Positions 12,422 to 23,419 of a stretch of 64,000 nucleotides of DNA are shown here, piece after piece; position 1 is the first letter of the stretch, and each line of letters begins with the position of its first letter. Both the position numbers and the translations under genes were made by a program. Below the pieces are notes generated by a model. The model saw only the letters and a program-made list of their open reading frames with translations. It did not search any database and had not been told where the DNA came from. Location of the stretch: the NCBI GenBank assembly GCA_001263235.1, contig LGRD01000024.1, positions 1 to 64,000 of the forward strand, given 5' to 3'. Source of the DNA: Methylibium sp. NZG. GTDB taxonomy: Bacteria; Pseudomonadota; Gammaproteobacteria; Burkholderiales; Burkholderiaceae_C.

Positions 12422-13525
12422 TCAGCCCACGCGCCGCAGGCGGCGCGACACCTCGTGCACCGTGTCCACCAGCACCGTCACCGCTTCTGGCGGCGTGTGC
12501 TGGCTGATGCCGTGGCCGAGGTTGAACACATGGCCGCCCACGCGCCCGTCGGCGCCCACCGGCGCGCCGAAGCTCGTCAGCGCGCGCGTGACCTCGTCGC
12601 GAATCTGCTCGGGCCCGGCGAACAGCACGTTCGGGTCGAGGTTGCCTTGCAGCGCCACCTTGTGGCCGACGCGGGCGCGTGCTGCGCCGAGGTTCACCGT
12701 CCAGTCCAGGCCCACCACGTCGGGCTCGAGCGCCGCAATCTCGTCGAGCCACAAACCGCCGCCCTTGGTGAACACGATGTGCGGAATGCGCTGGCCGTCG
12801 TGCTCGCGCTTGAGTTGCGCGAGCACGCGCTTCGTGTAGGCCAGGCTGAAAGTCTGGAACGCGCCGTCGGCCAGCACGCCGCCCCAGCTGTCGAACACCA
12901 TCACGGCCTGCGCGCCGGCCTCGATCTGCGCGTTCAGGTACTGCGCCACCGCGTCGGCGTTGATGCTGAGCATGCGGTGCATCAGGTCGGGGCGGCTGTA
13001 GAGCATGCTCTTGACGAGGCGATAGTCGTCGGAGCCCGCACCTTCCACCATGTAGCAGGCCAGCGTCCACGGGCTGCCCGAGAAGCCGATCAACGGCACG
13101 CGCCCGTTCAGCGCACGGCGGATCGACGTGACGGCGTCGAAGACATAGCGCAGCTTGTTCATGTCGGGCACGGCCAGCTTGGCGACCGCCGCTTCGTCGC
13201 GCACCGGCGACGCGAACTTCGGCCCTTCGCCGAGCGCAAAGCTCAGGCCCAGGCCCATCGCGTCGGGCACGGTGAGGATGTCGCTGAACAGGATGGCCGC
13301 GTCCAGCGCGTAACGCTCCAGCGGCTGCAGCGTCACTTCGGTGGCGTAGTCGGTGTTGGTCGCCAGCCCCATGAAGCTGCCAGCCTTGGCGCGCGTGGCG
13401 CGGTACTCGGGCAGGTAGCGGCCGGCCTGGCGCATCAGCCACACGGGGGTGTGATCGGTGGGCTGGCGCAGGCAGGCGCGCAGGAAGCTGTCGTTGGTCA
13501 AGGGCGCGAACTTGGGTGAACTCAT
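12422..13525 (-). CDS. hemE: Uroporphyrinogen decarboxylase
   Basis: Removes four carboxyl groups from uroporphyrinogen III to give coproporphyrinogen III in haem biosynthesis. The 367-residue cytoplasmic protein has the signature [16 protein letters not shown] near residue 30 and the second signature [16 protein letters not shown]. The ATG at 13525 (MSSPKFAPL) is preferred over an in-frame extension to 13654 because the extension would run through the divergent promoter and into cysK, and 367 residues is the normal length. Confidence 0.95.
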   Translation of the reverse strand: MSSPKFAPLTNDSFLRACLRQPTDHTPVWLMRQAGRYLPEYRATRAKAGSFMGLATNTDYATEVTLQPLERYALDAAILFSDILTVPDAMGLGLSFALGEGPKFASPVRDEAAVAKLAVPDMNKLRYVFDAVTSIRRALNGRVPLIGFSGSPWTLACYMVEGAGSDDYRLVKSMLYSRPDLMHRMLSINADAVAQYLNAQIEAGAQAVMVFDSWGGVLADGAFQTFSLAYTKRVLAQLKREHDGQRIPHIVFTKGGGLWLDEIAALEPDVVGLDWTVNLGAARARVGHKVALQGNLDPNVLFAGPEQIRDEVTRALTSFGAPVGADGRVGGHVFNLGHGISQHTPPEAVTVLVDTVHEVSRRLRRVG

Positions 13526-13530
13526 GGGTG

Positions 13531-13549
13531 AATTATCGCGCCCATAATT
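13531..13549. promoter_or_regulatory. Symmetric divergent promoter element between hemE and cysK
   Basis: The 49-bp gap between the two divergent start codons contains AATTAT and ATAATT as perfect inverted arms around seven G/C-rich bases. Each arm reads as a -10-like hexamer (GATAAT for hemE, CATAAT for cysK). No good -35 boxes are visible. The proximity means the two transcription starts would lie almost face to face. Confidence 0.45.
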
Positions 13550-13574
13550 TGCCCTCCCGGCACCGGAGAACCCC

Positions 13575-14495
13575 ATGCTTGCAACGTCGATCCTCCAGAC
13601 CATCGGCAACACGCCGCACGTGCGCATCAACCGCTTGTTCGGTTCTGCGCACACGGTCTACGTCAAGAGCGAACGAAGCAACCCGGGCGGCTCGATCAAG
13701 GACCGCATCGCGCTGTCGATGATCGAGGCGGCCGAACAGTCGGGTGCGTTGAAGCCCGGCGGCATGATCATCGAGCCGACCTCGGGCAACACCGGCGTCG
13801 GCCTCGCGATGGTCGCCGCGGTGAAAGGCTACAAGCTGGTGCTGGTCATGCCCGACAGCATGAGCGTCGAGCGCCGCCGCCTGATGCTGGCCTACGGCGC
13901 GACGTTCGTGCTGACGCCGCGCGAGAAGGGCATGAACGGCTCGATCGCCAAGGCCACCGAGCTGCTCGCCGAAACGCCGAACTCGTGGATGCCGCAGCAG
14001 TTCGAGAACGCCGCCAACATCGACGTTCACGTGCGCACCACTGCGCAGGAGATCGCGGCCGACTTCCCTGGTGGCATCGACGCGTTGATCACCGGCGTCG
14101 GCACCGGCGGACACCTGACCGGCTGCGCGCAGGTGCTCAAGGCCAAGTGGCCGAAGCTGAAGGTGTTTGCGGTGGAACCCGCCGCGTCGCCCGTCATCAG
14201 CGGCGGCAAGCCGAGCCCGCACCCGATCCAGGGCATCGGCGCGGGCTTCATCCCGAAGAACCTGCACACCGCGCTGCTCGACGGCGTGATCCAGGTCGAC
14301 GCCGAGGCCGCGCGCGAGATGGCGCGCCGCTGTGCGCGCGAGGAGGGCATGCTGGTGGGCATCTCGTCGGGCGCCACGCTCGCGGCGATTGCGCAGAAGC
14401 TGCCCGACCTTGCAGCCGGCGCGACGGTGCTCGGCTTCAACTACGACACTGGCGAGCGCTATTTGTCGATCGAAGGATTTCTTCCGACGGAATGA
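13575..14495 (+). CDS. cysK: Cysteine synthase (O-acetylserine sulfhydrylase)
   Basis: PLP enzyme that makes L-cysteine from O-acetyl-L-serine and sulfide. The 306-residue protein has the PLP lysine Lys42 in [10 protein letters not shown], the substrate loop [12 protein letters not shown], the GTGGHLTG phosphate loop and the C-terminal GISSGA motif. Length and sequence fit CysK better than CysM, but the two types are close. It is divergent from hemE across a 49-bp shared promoter region. Confidence 0.9.
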   Translation: MLATSILQTIGNTPHVRINRLFGSAHTVYVKSERSNPGGSIKDRIALSMIEAAEQSGALKPGGMIIEPTSGNTGVGLAMVAAVKGYKLVLVMPDSMSVERRRLMLAYGATFVLTPREKGMNGSIAKATELLAETPNSWMPQQFENAANIDVHVRTTAQEIAADFPGGIDALITGVGTGGHLTGCAQVLKAKWPKLKVFAVEPAASPVISGGKPSPHPIQGIGAGFIPKNLHTALLDGVIQVDAEAAREMARRCAREEGMLVGISSGATLAAIAQKLPDLAAGATVLGFNYDTGERYLSIEGFLPTE

Positions 14496-14553
14496 CAGCC
14501 CCTCGTTCGCCGGGTACGGTGAACGATCCCCTGGGCGAACAGCCGCCCGGCAC

Positions 14554-14584
14554 GGCCACGAAGGGGCCTCTTCAAGGCCCTTGG
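14554..14584 (-). repeat. Dispersed palindromic repeat, copy 1 (inverted)
   Basis: The reverse complement of this stretch begins CCAAGGGCC and ends GGCCCCTTCGTGGCC, matching the repeat at 36323-36356 apart from the short loop. It lies in the 130-bp gap between cysK and creB and could fold into a hairpin (AAGGG/CCCTT base). Confidence 0.65.
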
Positions 14585-14625
14585 CGGCCCGGCGCTCGGT
14601 CGGCAGCCTCTTCGTTGTACAGCTC

Positions 14626-15345
14626 ATGAAACCACGCATCCTGATCGTCGAAGACGAACCCGGCATCGCCGACACGCTGCAGTACGCGCTCCGCACCGAC
14701 GGCTTCGAGCCGCAGTGGGTCAGCACCGGCGAGGCGGCGCTGGCCAGCGTGCGCGAGCAGGCGCCGGCACTGGTGATCCTGGACGTCGGCTTGCCGGACG
14801 CGAGCGGCTTCGAGGTCTTCAAGCGGCTGCGCGAGGCGAGCGACGTGCCGGTGGTCTTCCTCACCGCGCGCAGCGACGAGATCGACCGCGTGGTGGGCCT
14901 GGAGCTGGGGGCCGACGACTACGTGGCCAAGCCGTTTTCGCCGCGCGAGCTGGTGGCGCGTGTGCGCTCGATCCTGCGGCGCGCTGCCAAACCGGCCGCC
15001 ACGGTCGCTTCGGCAGCCTCGACCACCGCAGCCGCAGCGCCAGCGCCCCTCGTGGTCGATGAAGGCCGGCGCCAGATCCGCTTCTACGGCACGCTGCTGG
15101 AGTTGTCGCGCTACGAGTTCGGCCTGCTGCAGACACTCGCCTCGCGCCCCGGCCACGTGTACTCGCGCGACGCGCTGCTCGAACGCGTGTGGGGCGCCAC
15201 CACCGAGAGCATGGACCGCACCGTCGACGCGCACGTGAAGACAGTGCGGGCCAAGCTCAAGCTCGTCGCGCCGGGCCTGGAGCCGATCCGTACGCACCGC
15301 GGCAGCGGCTATTGCCTGGCCGAAGATCTTCCAGCTACCTTGTAG
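14626..15345 (+). CDS. creB: Response regulator CreB
   Basis: OmpR/PhoB-type transcription factor of the CreBC system. The 239-residue protein has a receiver domain with the acidic pair Glu9-Asp10, the phospho-acceptor Asp53 in VILDVGLPD, and the conserved Lys in YVAKPFSPREL, an Ala/Pro-rich linker, then a winged-helix DNA-binding domain ending in IRTHRGSGYCL. The sensor kinase starts 16 bp later. The ATG at 14626 is the one directly before the conserved KPRILIVEDE. Confidence 0.9.
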   Translation: MKPRILIVEDEPGIADTLQYALRTDGFEPQWVSTGEAALASVREQAPALVILDVGLPDASGFEVFKRLREASDVPVVFLTARSDEIDRVVGLELGADDYVAKPFSPRELVARVRSILRRAAKPAATVASAASTTAAAAPAPLVVDEGRRQIRFYGTLLELSRYEFGLLQTLASRPGHVYSRDALLERVWGATTESMDRTVDAHVKTVRAKLKLVAPGLEPIRTHRGSGYCLAEDLPATL

Positions 15346-15361
15346 CGAACCTGTCTCAAGC

Positions 15362-16834
15362 TTGAGCAAACGCAGCCGCATCTTCATCGGCATCCTGCTC
15401 GCCTACGTGGTCGGCGTGGGCTGGCTGATGGTCCGCCAGCTCGGCGACATCGACCCGCGCTACCGCGAGTCTGCCGAAGAGTCGCTGGTGGAGACGGCGC
15501 AACTGCTCGCCGCCTTCGTCGAGCAAGCTTCGAGCGACGGCGCGTTGAAGACCGACGGCCTTCAGCCCGTGTTCCAGTCGGCCTACGCACGCCGCTTCAA
15601 CGCCAACATCTTCGGCTTCGAGAAGACCCGCGTCGAGCTGCGCCTGACGGTGGTGGACCGCGCCGGCATCGTGGTGTTCGACTCGACGCAGCGCCACCTC
15701 GGCGAAGACCACTCGAAGTGGAACGACATCCGGCTGACGCTGCAGGGCCGCTACGGCGCGCGCACCACGGCCGACACCGACAACGACCCGCGCACCTCGG
15801 TGATGTTCGTCGCCGCGCCGGTGCGCGACCGCGCGAGCGGCCAGATCATCGGCGCCGTCAGCGTGGGCAAGCCGGTGCAGAGCTTCGGCCAGTTCGTTGA
15901 AGCCGCGCGCCGCAAGACGATGCTGGTGGGTGCCACGTCGGTGGTGGCGGTGTTGCTGCTGGCGCTGATCGTCTCGGTGTGGCTGGTGCGGCCGTTCGGG
16001 CTGATTGCCGACTACGTGGCCTACGTGCGCGCGCAGCGCAGCTTCAGCCTGCCGCGCCTGGGCCGGCGCGCGCTCGGTGCGCTCGGCGCCGCGTACGACG
16101 AGATGCGCGACGCGCTCGCCGGCCGCAACTACGTGGCCGACTACGTGCAGACGCTCACGCACGAGGTCAAGAGCCCGCTCTCAGCCATCCGCGGCGCCGC
16201 CGAACTGCTGCAGGAGCCGATGGCGGACGCCGACCGTGCGCGCTTCGCTGCCAACATCTCGCGCGAGGCGCAGCGCATCCAGGAGCTGGTGGACCGCATG
16301 ATGGAGCTGACGGCGCTGGAGTCGCGCCGCCACCTCGATGCACCCGCGCCGGTGGCGTTGCGGCCGCTGCTGGCCGAGCTGGTGGCCGGTGTGCAGCCGG
16401 CCGGCGCGGCGCGCGGCGTGCGCATCGAGTTGACGCCGGGCGCCGATGCCACGGTGGAGGGCGACGCCTTCCTGCTGCACCGCGCGGTGGCCAACCTCGT
16501 CGACAACGCGATCGACTTCTCGCCCGCGGGCGGTGTCGTCACGCTGGCGCTGCTGCCGCACCGCCGTACCGTGGACGTGTGCGTGCGCGACCGCGGCCCC
16601 GGCATCCCGGACTACGCCGAAGGCAAGGTGTTCGAGAAGTTCTATTCGCTCGCGCGCCCGCAGTCGCAGAAGAAGAGCACCGGCCTGGGCCTGTCGTTCG
16701 TGGGTGAGATCGCCGAGCTGCACCACGGCCGTGTCACGCTCGGCAACGCGGCCGACGGCGGTGCGCTCGCCGTGCTGTCGCTGCCGCGGACCGAAGACGG
16801 GTCGGCAACGGCCGCGGCAACGTCACCGCGCTAG
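15362..16834 (+). CDS. creC: Sensor histidine kinase CreC
   Basis: Inner-membrane sensor kinase that would phosphorylate CreB. It starts with TTG and encodes 490 residues: an N-terminal membrane segment (about 7-25), a periplasmic sensor region, a second membrane segment near residues 185-205, a HAMP-like linker, a dimerisation domain with the phospho-accepting His in [15 protein letters not shown], and an ATPase domain with N ([10 protein letters not shown]), G1 (RDRGPGIPD) and G2 (GLGLSF) boxes. Gene order and spacing match creBC. CreC family sensors respond to carbon/metabolic state or cell-wall stress; the signal here is not known. Confidence 0.9.
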   Translation: MSKRSRIFIGILLAYVVGVGWLMVRQLGDIDPRYRESAEESLVETAQLLAAFVEQASSDGALKTDGLQPVFQSAYARRFNANIFGFEKTRVELRLTVVDRAGIVVFDSTQRHLGEDHSKWNDIRLTLQGRYGARTTADTDNDPRTSVMFVAAPVRDRASGQIIGAVSVGKPVQSFGQFVEAARRKTMLVGATSVVAVLLLALIVSVWLVRPFGLIADYVAYVRAQRSFSLPRLGRRALGALGAAYDEMRDALAGRNYVADYVQTLTHEVKSPLSAIRGAAELLQEPMADADRARFAANISREAQRIQELVDRMMELTALESRRHLDAPAPVALRPLLAELVAGVQPAGAARGVRIELTPGADATVEGDAFLLHRAVANLVDNAIDFSPAGGVVTLALLPHRRTVDVCVRDRGPGIPDYAEGKVFEKFYSLARPQSQKKSTGLGLSFVGEIAELHHGRVTLGNAADGGALAVLSLPRTEDGSATAAATSPR

Positions 16835-16880
16835 ACTGCCAGACCCAACCGAATTCACCCGCCGCACAGGAGACCGCACC

Positions 16881-18413
16881 ATGGGCGCCCCCGAAGCCTT
16901 CACCGCCGCTTTTTCATCCACCGCGGAGGTCGGCCACTACCTGAACGGCCGCGCCGTGCCCAGCACCAGCGGCCGCCGCCAGCCGGTCTACAACCCGGCC
17001 ACCGGGGCCGTGGCGCGTCACGTGGCGCTGGGCTCGGTGGACGAGGTGGCAGCGGCAGTCGCATCGGCCAAGGCCGCGTTCCCTGCCTGGGCAGACACAC
17101 CGCCGATCCGCCGTGCGCGTGTGCTCAACAGCTTCCTGCAACTGCTCAACCAGCACCGCGACACGCTGGCCGCAATGATCACCGCCGAACACGGCAAGGT
17201 GTTCACCGACGCGCAGGGCGAAGTCACCCGCGCGATCGACATCGTCGAGTTCGCCTGTGGCATCCCGCAACTGCTCAAGGGCGACTTCACCGACCAGGTG
17301 TCCACCGGCATCGACAACTGGACGCTGCGCCAGCCGCTCGGCGTGGTGGCCGGCATCACGCCGTTCAACTTCCCGTGCATGGTGCCCATGTGGATGTTCC
17401 CGGTGGCACTGGCCTGCGGCAACAGCTTCGTGCTGAAGCCGAGCGAACGCGACCCGTCGTGCTCGGTCTTTTTAGCCGATTTGCTGAAGCAGGCAGGCCT
17501 GCCCGACGGTGTGTTCAACGTCGTGCAGGGCGACAAGGTGGCGGTCGATGCGCTGCTGTCGCACCCCGACGTGAAGGCGGTCAGCTTCGTCGGCTCCACG
17601 CCGATCGCGCAGTACATCTACGAGACCGGCGCGCGCCACGGCAAGCGCGTGCAGGCACTGGGCGGCGCCAAGAACCACATGGTCGTGATGCCCGACGCCG
17701 ACATCGAGCAGGCGGTCGATGGCCTGATCGGCGCCGGCTACGGCTCGGCCGGCGAGCGCTGCATGGCGATCAGCGTGGCGGTGCTGGTGGGTGACGTGGC
17801 GGACAAGGTGGTGCCCAAGCTCGCCGAGCGCGCCAAGACGCTCAAGATCAAGAACGGCATGGAGCTCGACGCCGAGATGGGCCCGGTCGTGACCAAGCAG
17901 GCGCTGGAGCGCATCGAGGGCTACATCGGCCTAGGCGTCGAAGAAGGCGCCACGCTCGTCGTCGACGGGCGCGGCCACAAGGTGAAGGGCCACGAGGCCG
18001 GCTTCTTCACCGGCGGCACGCTGTTCGACCACGTCACGCCTGCGATGCGCATCTACAGGGAAGAAATCTTCGGCCCCGTGCTCTCGTGCGTGCGCGTGAA
18101 AGACCTGGCCGAGGCGGTGGCGCTCGTCAACGCGCACGAGTTCGGCAACGGCGTGGCCTGCTACACGAGCGACGGCAACGTGGCGCGCGAGTTTGCGCGG
18201 CAAGTGCAGATCGGCATGGTCGGCATCAACGTGCCCATTCCGGTGCCGATGGCGTGGCACGGCTTCGGTGGCTGGAAGCGCAGTTTGTTTGGTGACATGC
18301 ACGCCTACGGTGAAGAGGGCGTGCGCTTCTACACCAAGCAGAAGAGCGTGATGCAGCGCTGGCCAGCGAGCATTGCCAAGGGCGCCGAGTTCGTGATGCC
18401 GACGGCGAAGTAG
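16881..18413 (+). CDS. mmsA: Methylmalonate-semialdehyde dehydrogenase (CoA-acylating)
   Basis: Oxidises methylmalonate or malonate semialdehyde to propionyl-CoA or acetyl-CoA in valine, inositol and beta-alanine breakdown. The 510-residue cytoplasmic protein has the ALDH fold, ending its NAD-binding half at [13 protein letters not shown], and the family-specific catalytic cysteine in [11 protein letters not shown] rather than the GQxC of hydrolysing aldehyde dehydrogenases. An AGGAG ribosome-binding site lies just upstream of the ATG at 16881. It follows creC by 46 bp on the same strand, but shared transcription is uncertain. Confidence 0.92.
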   Translation: MGAPEAFTAAFSSTAEVGHYLNGRAVPSTSGRRQPVYNPATGAVARHVALGSVDEVAAAVASAKAAFPAWADTPPIRRARVLNSFLQLLNQHRDTLAAMITAEHGKVFTDAQGEVTRAIDIVEFACGIPQLLKGDFTDQVSTGIDNWTLRQPLGVVAGITPFNFPCMVPMWMFPVALACGNSFVLKPSERDPSCSVFLADLLKQAGLPDGVFNVVQGDKVAVDALLSHPDVKAVSFVGSTPIAQYIYETGARHGKRVQALGGAKNHMVVMPDADIEQAVDGLIGAGYGSAGERCMAISVAVLVGDVADKVVPKLAERAKTLKIKNGMELDAEMGPVVTKQALERIEGYIGLGVEEGATLVVDGRGHKVKGHEAGFFTGGTLFDHVTPAMRIYREEIFGPVLSCVRVKDLAEAVALVNAHEFGNGVACYTSDGNVAREFARQVQIGMVGINVPIPVPMAWHGFGGWKRSLFGDMHAYGEEGVRFYTKQKSVMQRWPASIAKGAEFVMPTAK

Positions 18414-18441
18414 CCGAAGGCGATCACGGGCCAACGCAGCG

Positions 18442-18912
18442 TCACTCCGACGCGCGCGGCGTGTTCCAGCTCACCAGGCTCGAGCCGCTGCCCACCGCCA
18501 CCGTGCGCGTCTCGACGACGCCCTTGAACGTGGCCTCCGCGGTGTAGCGGCCCGGCGGCAGCTTGACGAGCAGGTGCGGGCCGGCGTCGGCGATGCTGAG
18601 GAGTTCGCGCCCGCCAGCCCGCGCTTCGCGCACGGTCAGCCGCTCCGCCACGCCGTACTCGCCGCCGCGCCCGCTGAAGACGAAGCGCAGCCCGAACTCG
18701 CCGGTGCGCGACTTCAAGTAGTCCGCATCGGCAATGTTGGCGCCGCCGTTGAGCACCTCGATGCCGTTGATGACCTCGACCTTGCTCAGCGGCGCTTGCC
18801 CCTCGGCCACGACCGGACCGACGGGCCGCTCGCTGACAGGCTGGGCGACCACACCGACGACGCCTGCGAGTGCGGCGGCCAACACCGCGGAGCGGACAGC
18901 AAGTTTCTTCAT
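18442..18912 (-). CDS. Small secreted protein of unknown function
   Basis: A 156-residue protein with a clear signal peptide (MKKLAVRSAVLAAALAGVVG, cleavage near residue 23). The mature part is short, beta-rich and reminiscent of carboxypeptidase-regulatory/transthyretin-like modules (HLLVKLPPGRYTAEATFKG then VSWNTP at the end). No catalytic motif is seen. It is convergent with mmsA and divergent from the ybaL-like gene. I do not recognise the family with certainty. Confidence 0.7.
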   Translation of the reverse strand: MKKLAVRSAVLAAALAGVVGVVAQPVSERPVGPVVAEGQAPLSKVEVINGIEVLNGGANIADADYLKSRTGEFGLRFVFSGRGGEYGVAERLTVREARAGGRELLSIADAGPHLLVKLPPGRYTAEATFKGVVETRTVAVGSGSSLVSWNTPRASE

Positions 18913-19091
18913 GACGTTCTCCTGATCGACGCGAACCCTCGCATCGGTCGATGCAATCTAAGGTGGCCGCATGGCGTCGTCTGTCGGCGAGGGGTTGACA
19001 GCGCTGTAGGAGCCAACCGACAGCCTGCGCGCGGATGTGTCTTCTGATGTGTCTTAGCATGGTGGCGCTGCCCACCGACACGTCAAAGCAA

Positions 19092-20801
<1,710 letters not shown>

Positions 20802-20885
20802 ATCGAGCGCGCTGACTTCATCCTGCGCGCTGTCTGCAGCGCAGGTCGGCCCAATTTATACAAATCTTTGGTAGTTTACGATTTA

Positions 20886-20913
20886 TTGATAATATGCCGA
20901 AGATCGCTATAAT
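20886..20913 (+). promoter_or_regulatory. Near-consensus sigma-70 promoter for the AAA ATPase gene
   Basis: TTGATA (20886-20891) and TATAAT (20908-20913) are separated by 16 bp, inside a locally AT-rich stretch (about 20855-20920) that contrasts with the GC-rich surroundings. The ATG at 20925 is only 11 bases after the -10 box, so the transcript would start within a few bases of the start codon. Confidence 0.8.
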
Positions 20914-20924
20914 CGAAACACGCC

Positions 20925-22118
20925 ATGGACTCCATCCGAAACCCATTCGTGCCAGGTGCCGGCTCGCCGCCTCTCGAACTCGCCGGCCGCGACGCGCTCC
21001 TCGAAGAGATGCGCGTTGCACTCCAACGCGCCCGGATCGGTCGCCATGCCAAGAGCGCCATGTTGGTCGGCCTGCGTGGGGTCGGAAAGACCGTCCTGCT
21101 AGATCGCATCCGGAGCGAGGCCGAGGCGGCAGGGATCCACACGATCAGAATCGAAGCGCCGGAGGGGCGATCACTGCCTGCGATCCTCGCACCCCAGTTG
21201 CGTCAGGCCCTGCTGAGACTGAGCAACGTGGCCGCAGCCAGGGACTATGCCATCCGAGGCCTTCGGGCACTCGCCGGATTCGCCGGCAAGATGAAGATCA
21301 AGTATCAGGACCTCGAGGTCGGCCTGGACTATGAGCCCGAGCCCGGCCTGGCCGACAACGGCGACCTTGAGCACGATCTGCAGGCGCTCTTCGAGCAGGT
21401 CGGTCAGGCCGCGAAGGCTGCCGGCACCGCCGAAGCGATCTTCATCGACGAACTGCAATACGTGGCCGAGGACCAGCTAGCGGTTCTCATCACCGCGATG
21501 CACCGTATCGAGCAGCAGCAGCTGCCAGTCGTGCTCGTGGGCGCAGGTCTGCCGCAGTTGCGTGGCCAGATGGGCAATGCCAAGTCCTATGCCGAGCGTC
21601 TCTTCAACTTCCCGGAAATCGGCCCACTCCCGCGGCTGGCCGCTGAGCGAGCTATTCGCGTACCGTTGCAGAAGGAAGAGGTGGAAATCGACGAAGCTGC
21701 ATTGAGTCGCCTCGTCGAAGTCACCCACGGCTACGCATACTTCCTGCAGCAGTGGGGTTTCCATACGTGGGAACAGGCGGCGCGTTCGCCGATCGGCATC
21801 AACGCAGTCCAGCGCGCATCGGGCAGCGCCGTGGCGGCACTCGATGAAAGCTTCTTCCGCGTGCGCTTCGATCGGCTGACGCCCAAGGAAAAGCGCTACC
21901 TGAGGGCGATGGCCGAACTCGGACCGGGCCCACATCGGTCGGGCGACATCGCCACTTGCTACCCTGCCAAGGTCACCTCGCTCGCGCCGACCCGAAGCTC
22001 GCTGATCGCCAAGGGCATGATCTGGAGCCCGAACCACGGTGACACTGCGTACACGGTCCCGATGTTCGACGAGTTCATGAAGCGCATCATGCCCCAGGCC
22101 GATTGGCGCCACGCGTAG
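20925..22118 (+). CDS. AAA/ORC-type ATP-binding protein
   Basis: A 397-residue soluble P-loop ATPase. Walker A is GLRGVGKT (residues 49-56), Walker B is IFIDE (172-176, acidic pair Asp175-Glu176), and a sensor-1-like strand follows in VVLVGAGLPQL. The C-terminal part (from about residue 310) looks like a winged helix with RYLRAMAELG and a final basic stretch. The overall plan resembles Orc1/Cdc6-like or STAND-type ATPases of defence and mobile contexts. Codon use seems less GC-biased than in neighbouring genes, and the promoter is AT-rich, which suggests lateral transfer. The transcript appears leaderless. No partner gene overlaps it, and its cellular target is unknown. Confidence 0.75.
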   Translation: MDSIRNPFVPGAGSPPLELAGRDALLEEMRVALQRARIGRHAKSAMLVGLRGVGKTVLLDRIRSEAEAAGIHTIRIEAPEGRSLPAILAPQLRQALLRLSNVAAARDYAIRGLRALAGFAGKMKIKYQDLEVGLDYEPEPGLADNGDLEHDLQALFEQVGQAAKAAGTAEAIFIDELQYVAEDQLAVLITAMHRIEQQQLPVVLVGAGLPQLRGQMGNAKSYAERLFNFPEIGPLPRLAAERAIRVPLQKEEVEIDEAALSRLVEVTHGYAYFLQQWGFHTWEQAARSPIGINAVQRASGSAVAALDESFFRVRFDRLTPKEKRYLRAMAELGPGPHRSGDIATCYPAKVTSLAPTRSSLIAKGMIWSPNHGDTAYTVPMFDEFMKRIMPQADWRHA

Positions 22119-22239
22119 CAGCAGCCTGTGCGGACCAAGCAGGTGGGCTTCGGAGTCGAGCACGAGCTCTGCGCCACACCGCTTCCAATGGCGCAGCCAA
22201 TACTCAACGGCTCGGTCATCAGTTCGTCCGCATTTCGAC

Positions 22240-22259
22240 TCACCGCTTTACGGCGGTGA
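22240..22259. repeat. Short hairpin in the gap after the AAA ATPase gene
   Basis: TCACCGC and GCGGTGA pair across a 6-base loop within the 435-bp gap 22119-22553. There is no T-run, so termination is doubtful. Apart from this hairpin and the repeat at 22384-22444, the gap shows no gene. Confidence 0.35.
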
Positions 22260-22383
22260 CTCAGCAGATCGGATGTTGCGGATAGGGTGAGGCGCGTCAA
22301 CCCAACAGACAAGTCGGCGATTCAACCACCACCTACGACGTTTCGGATCGAGGCCTGTACCAGCCGATGTCATCGGGCAACCG

Positions 22384-22444
22384 GCTCCGCGAATGTCCTC
22401 CGGGCCGGAAAGAGACCCGGCCCTCCCCCTCTATTTCGCTGCGC
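22384..22444 (+). repeat. Structured repeat, copy A of an inverted pair
   Basis: A 61-bp element: conserved left arm GCTCCGCGAATGTCCTCCG, a central hairpin (GGCCGG...CCGGCC), and conserved right arm ending TTCGCTGCGC. A second copy lies in opposite orientation at 23268-23324. Between copies the outermost stem pair changes from G-C to A-T, a compensatory change that supports a folded element. Confidence 0.75.
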
Positions 22445-22553
22445 CAGTCACCCGACGGCCTCGGCTGGCCAAATTGGCGCTTGGCCGTCGAACAAAGGCT
22501 AGTGATTCGTTGCAGGGCTACTGATACCGACCAAAGGCTTCAGAATCGATGTC

Positions 22554-23221
22554 ATGCGCGTCGCACCAGCAGAATTCACCACCGCACTGGCTGGTTTGCG
22601 AGTGTCTCGTCCATGGAAAGCCTATGGATCTGCCATCTTCATTGAATTGGGGGACCTCAGTGAAGTGGGCGGTCTCAGGGGAGGGAGCGTCACTGGTCAA
22701 GTTTGCATCTCCGTTGAGTGCGACTGGCGAGTGGAGCGCGGCCCAACTGTATTGGTTGGAAGTTCAGATAGCGGTCCCGTCATCCACGAATCGCTCAAGA
22801 CTCTGCGTGACTCGCTGATCACGTCTGTTGACGTCACAGGTGAAGTACCTGAGTTGCTTGTTGGGTTCTCCACAGGGCATGTCCTGCGCTCGATGGCCAT
22901 GCTTCGCGGCGATCCGCGGTGGAGTATTCGTACCGGACCGGATCGGTGGCTGTATGCCAGAGCTGGTCACCTTGTCATCGGCGACGGAACCGAAAGCTTT
23001 TCCACGACGGAGCGCGACGCATACGAGATTGCAGAAATGGCCGCTGGGGCATGCCGAGCGAAATACCTGAGGTTGGGAAGTGTGCTGACTGTCGCTTCTA
23101 CGTTGCGCTTGACGGAAACGGACACCTCCTCGATTACGGGTGCTGTGCCTCAAGCCAGAGCCCCTTTGACGGACGAGCTGTCTTTCGCACCAGTGGTTGT
23201 CGCGCATTCAGCTCGGAGTGA
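22554..23221 (+). pseudogene. Frameshifted two-domain gene (DUF6188-like N-terminus plus DUF3027-like Cys-rich C-terminus)
   Basis: Two adjacent reading frames look like one gene. The first, from ATG 22554, encodes about 160 residues with a coherent soluble domain (WKAYGSAIFIELGDLSE at residues 21-37, later VPELLVGFSTGHVLRSM and GDPRWSIRTGPDRW). Near 23040 the sense moves to another frame, which continues GKCADCRFYVALDGNGHLLDYG and stops at 23221. That tail, with CxxC and an SPFDGR-x(n)-SGC pattern, resembles the end of DUF3027 proteins. Restoring a single missing base around 23037-23045 would join them. After the shift the first frame runs on to 23495 as low-quality, Arg/Ser-rich sequence and overlaps phoX. 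The N-terminal half resembles small immunity-type proteins, but this is inference. Alternatives: a sequencing error, or a separate 56-residue protein starting at ATG 23051. Confidence 0.55.
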
Positions 23222-23267
23222 AGTCAGGAAGTCAACTTCGGTCCCGATCAGACCGCTGGGGCGCTTT

Positions 23268-23324
23268 GCGCAGCGAAGTAAAGGAGGAGAGCCGGTACCC
23301 CGGCTCGGAGGACATTCGCGGAGC
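23268..23324 (-). repeat. Structured repeat, copy B of an inverted pair
   Basis: Reverse-complemented, this 57-bp stretch begins GCTCCGCGAATGTCCTCCG and ends TTCGCTGCGC exactly like copy A at 22384-22444, with a central AGCCGG...CCGGCT hairpin. The pair brackets the frameshifted gene at 22554-23221 in inverted orientation. Confidence 0.75.
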
Positions 23325-23419
23325 AGAGTGCCCCGGCGGTCTGATCTCGCGCCGACCTGTGCGCGCAAGTGCCTCGACCAGGTGCAGCCCGATTCTCAGA
23401 ACCGCACAGACGCGCGCGC

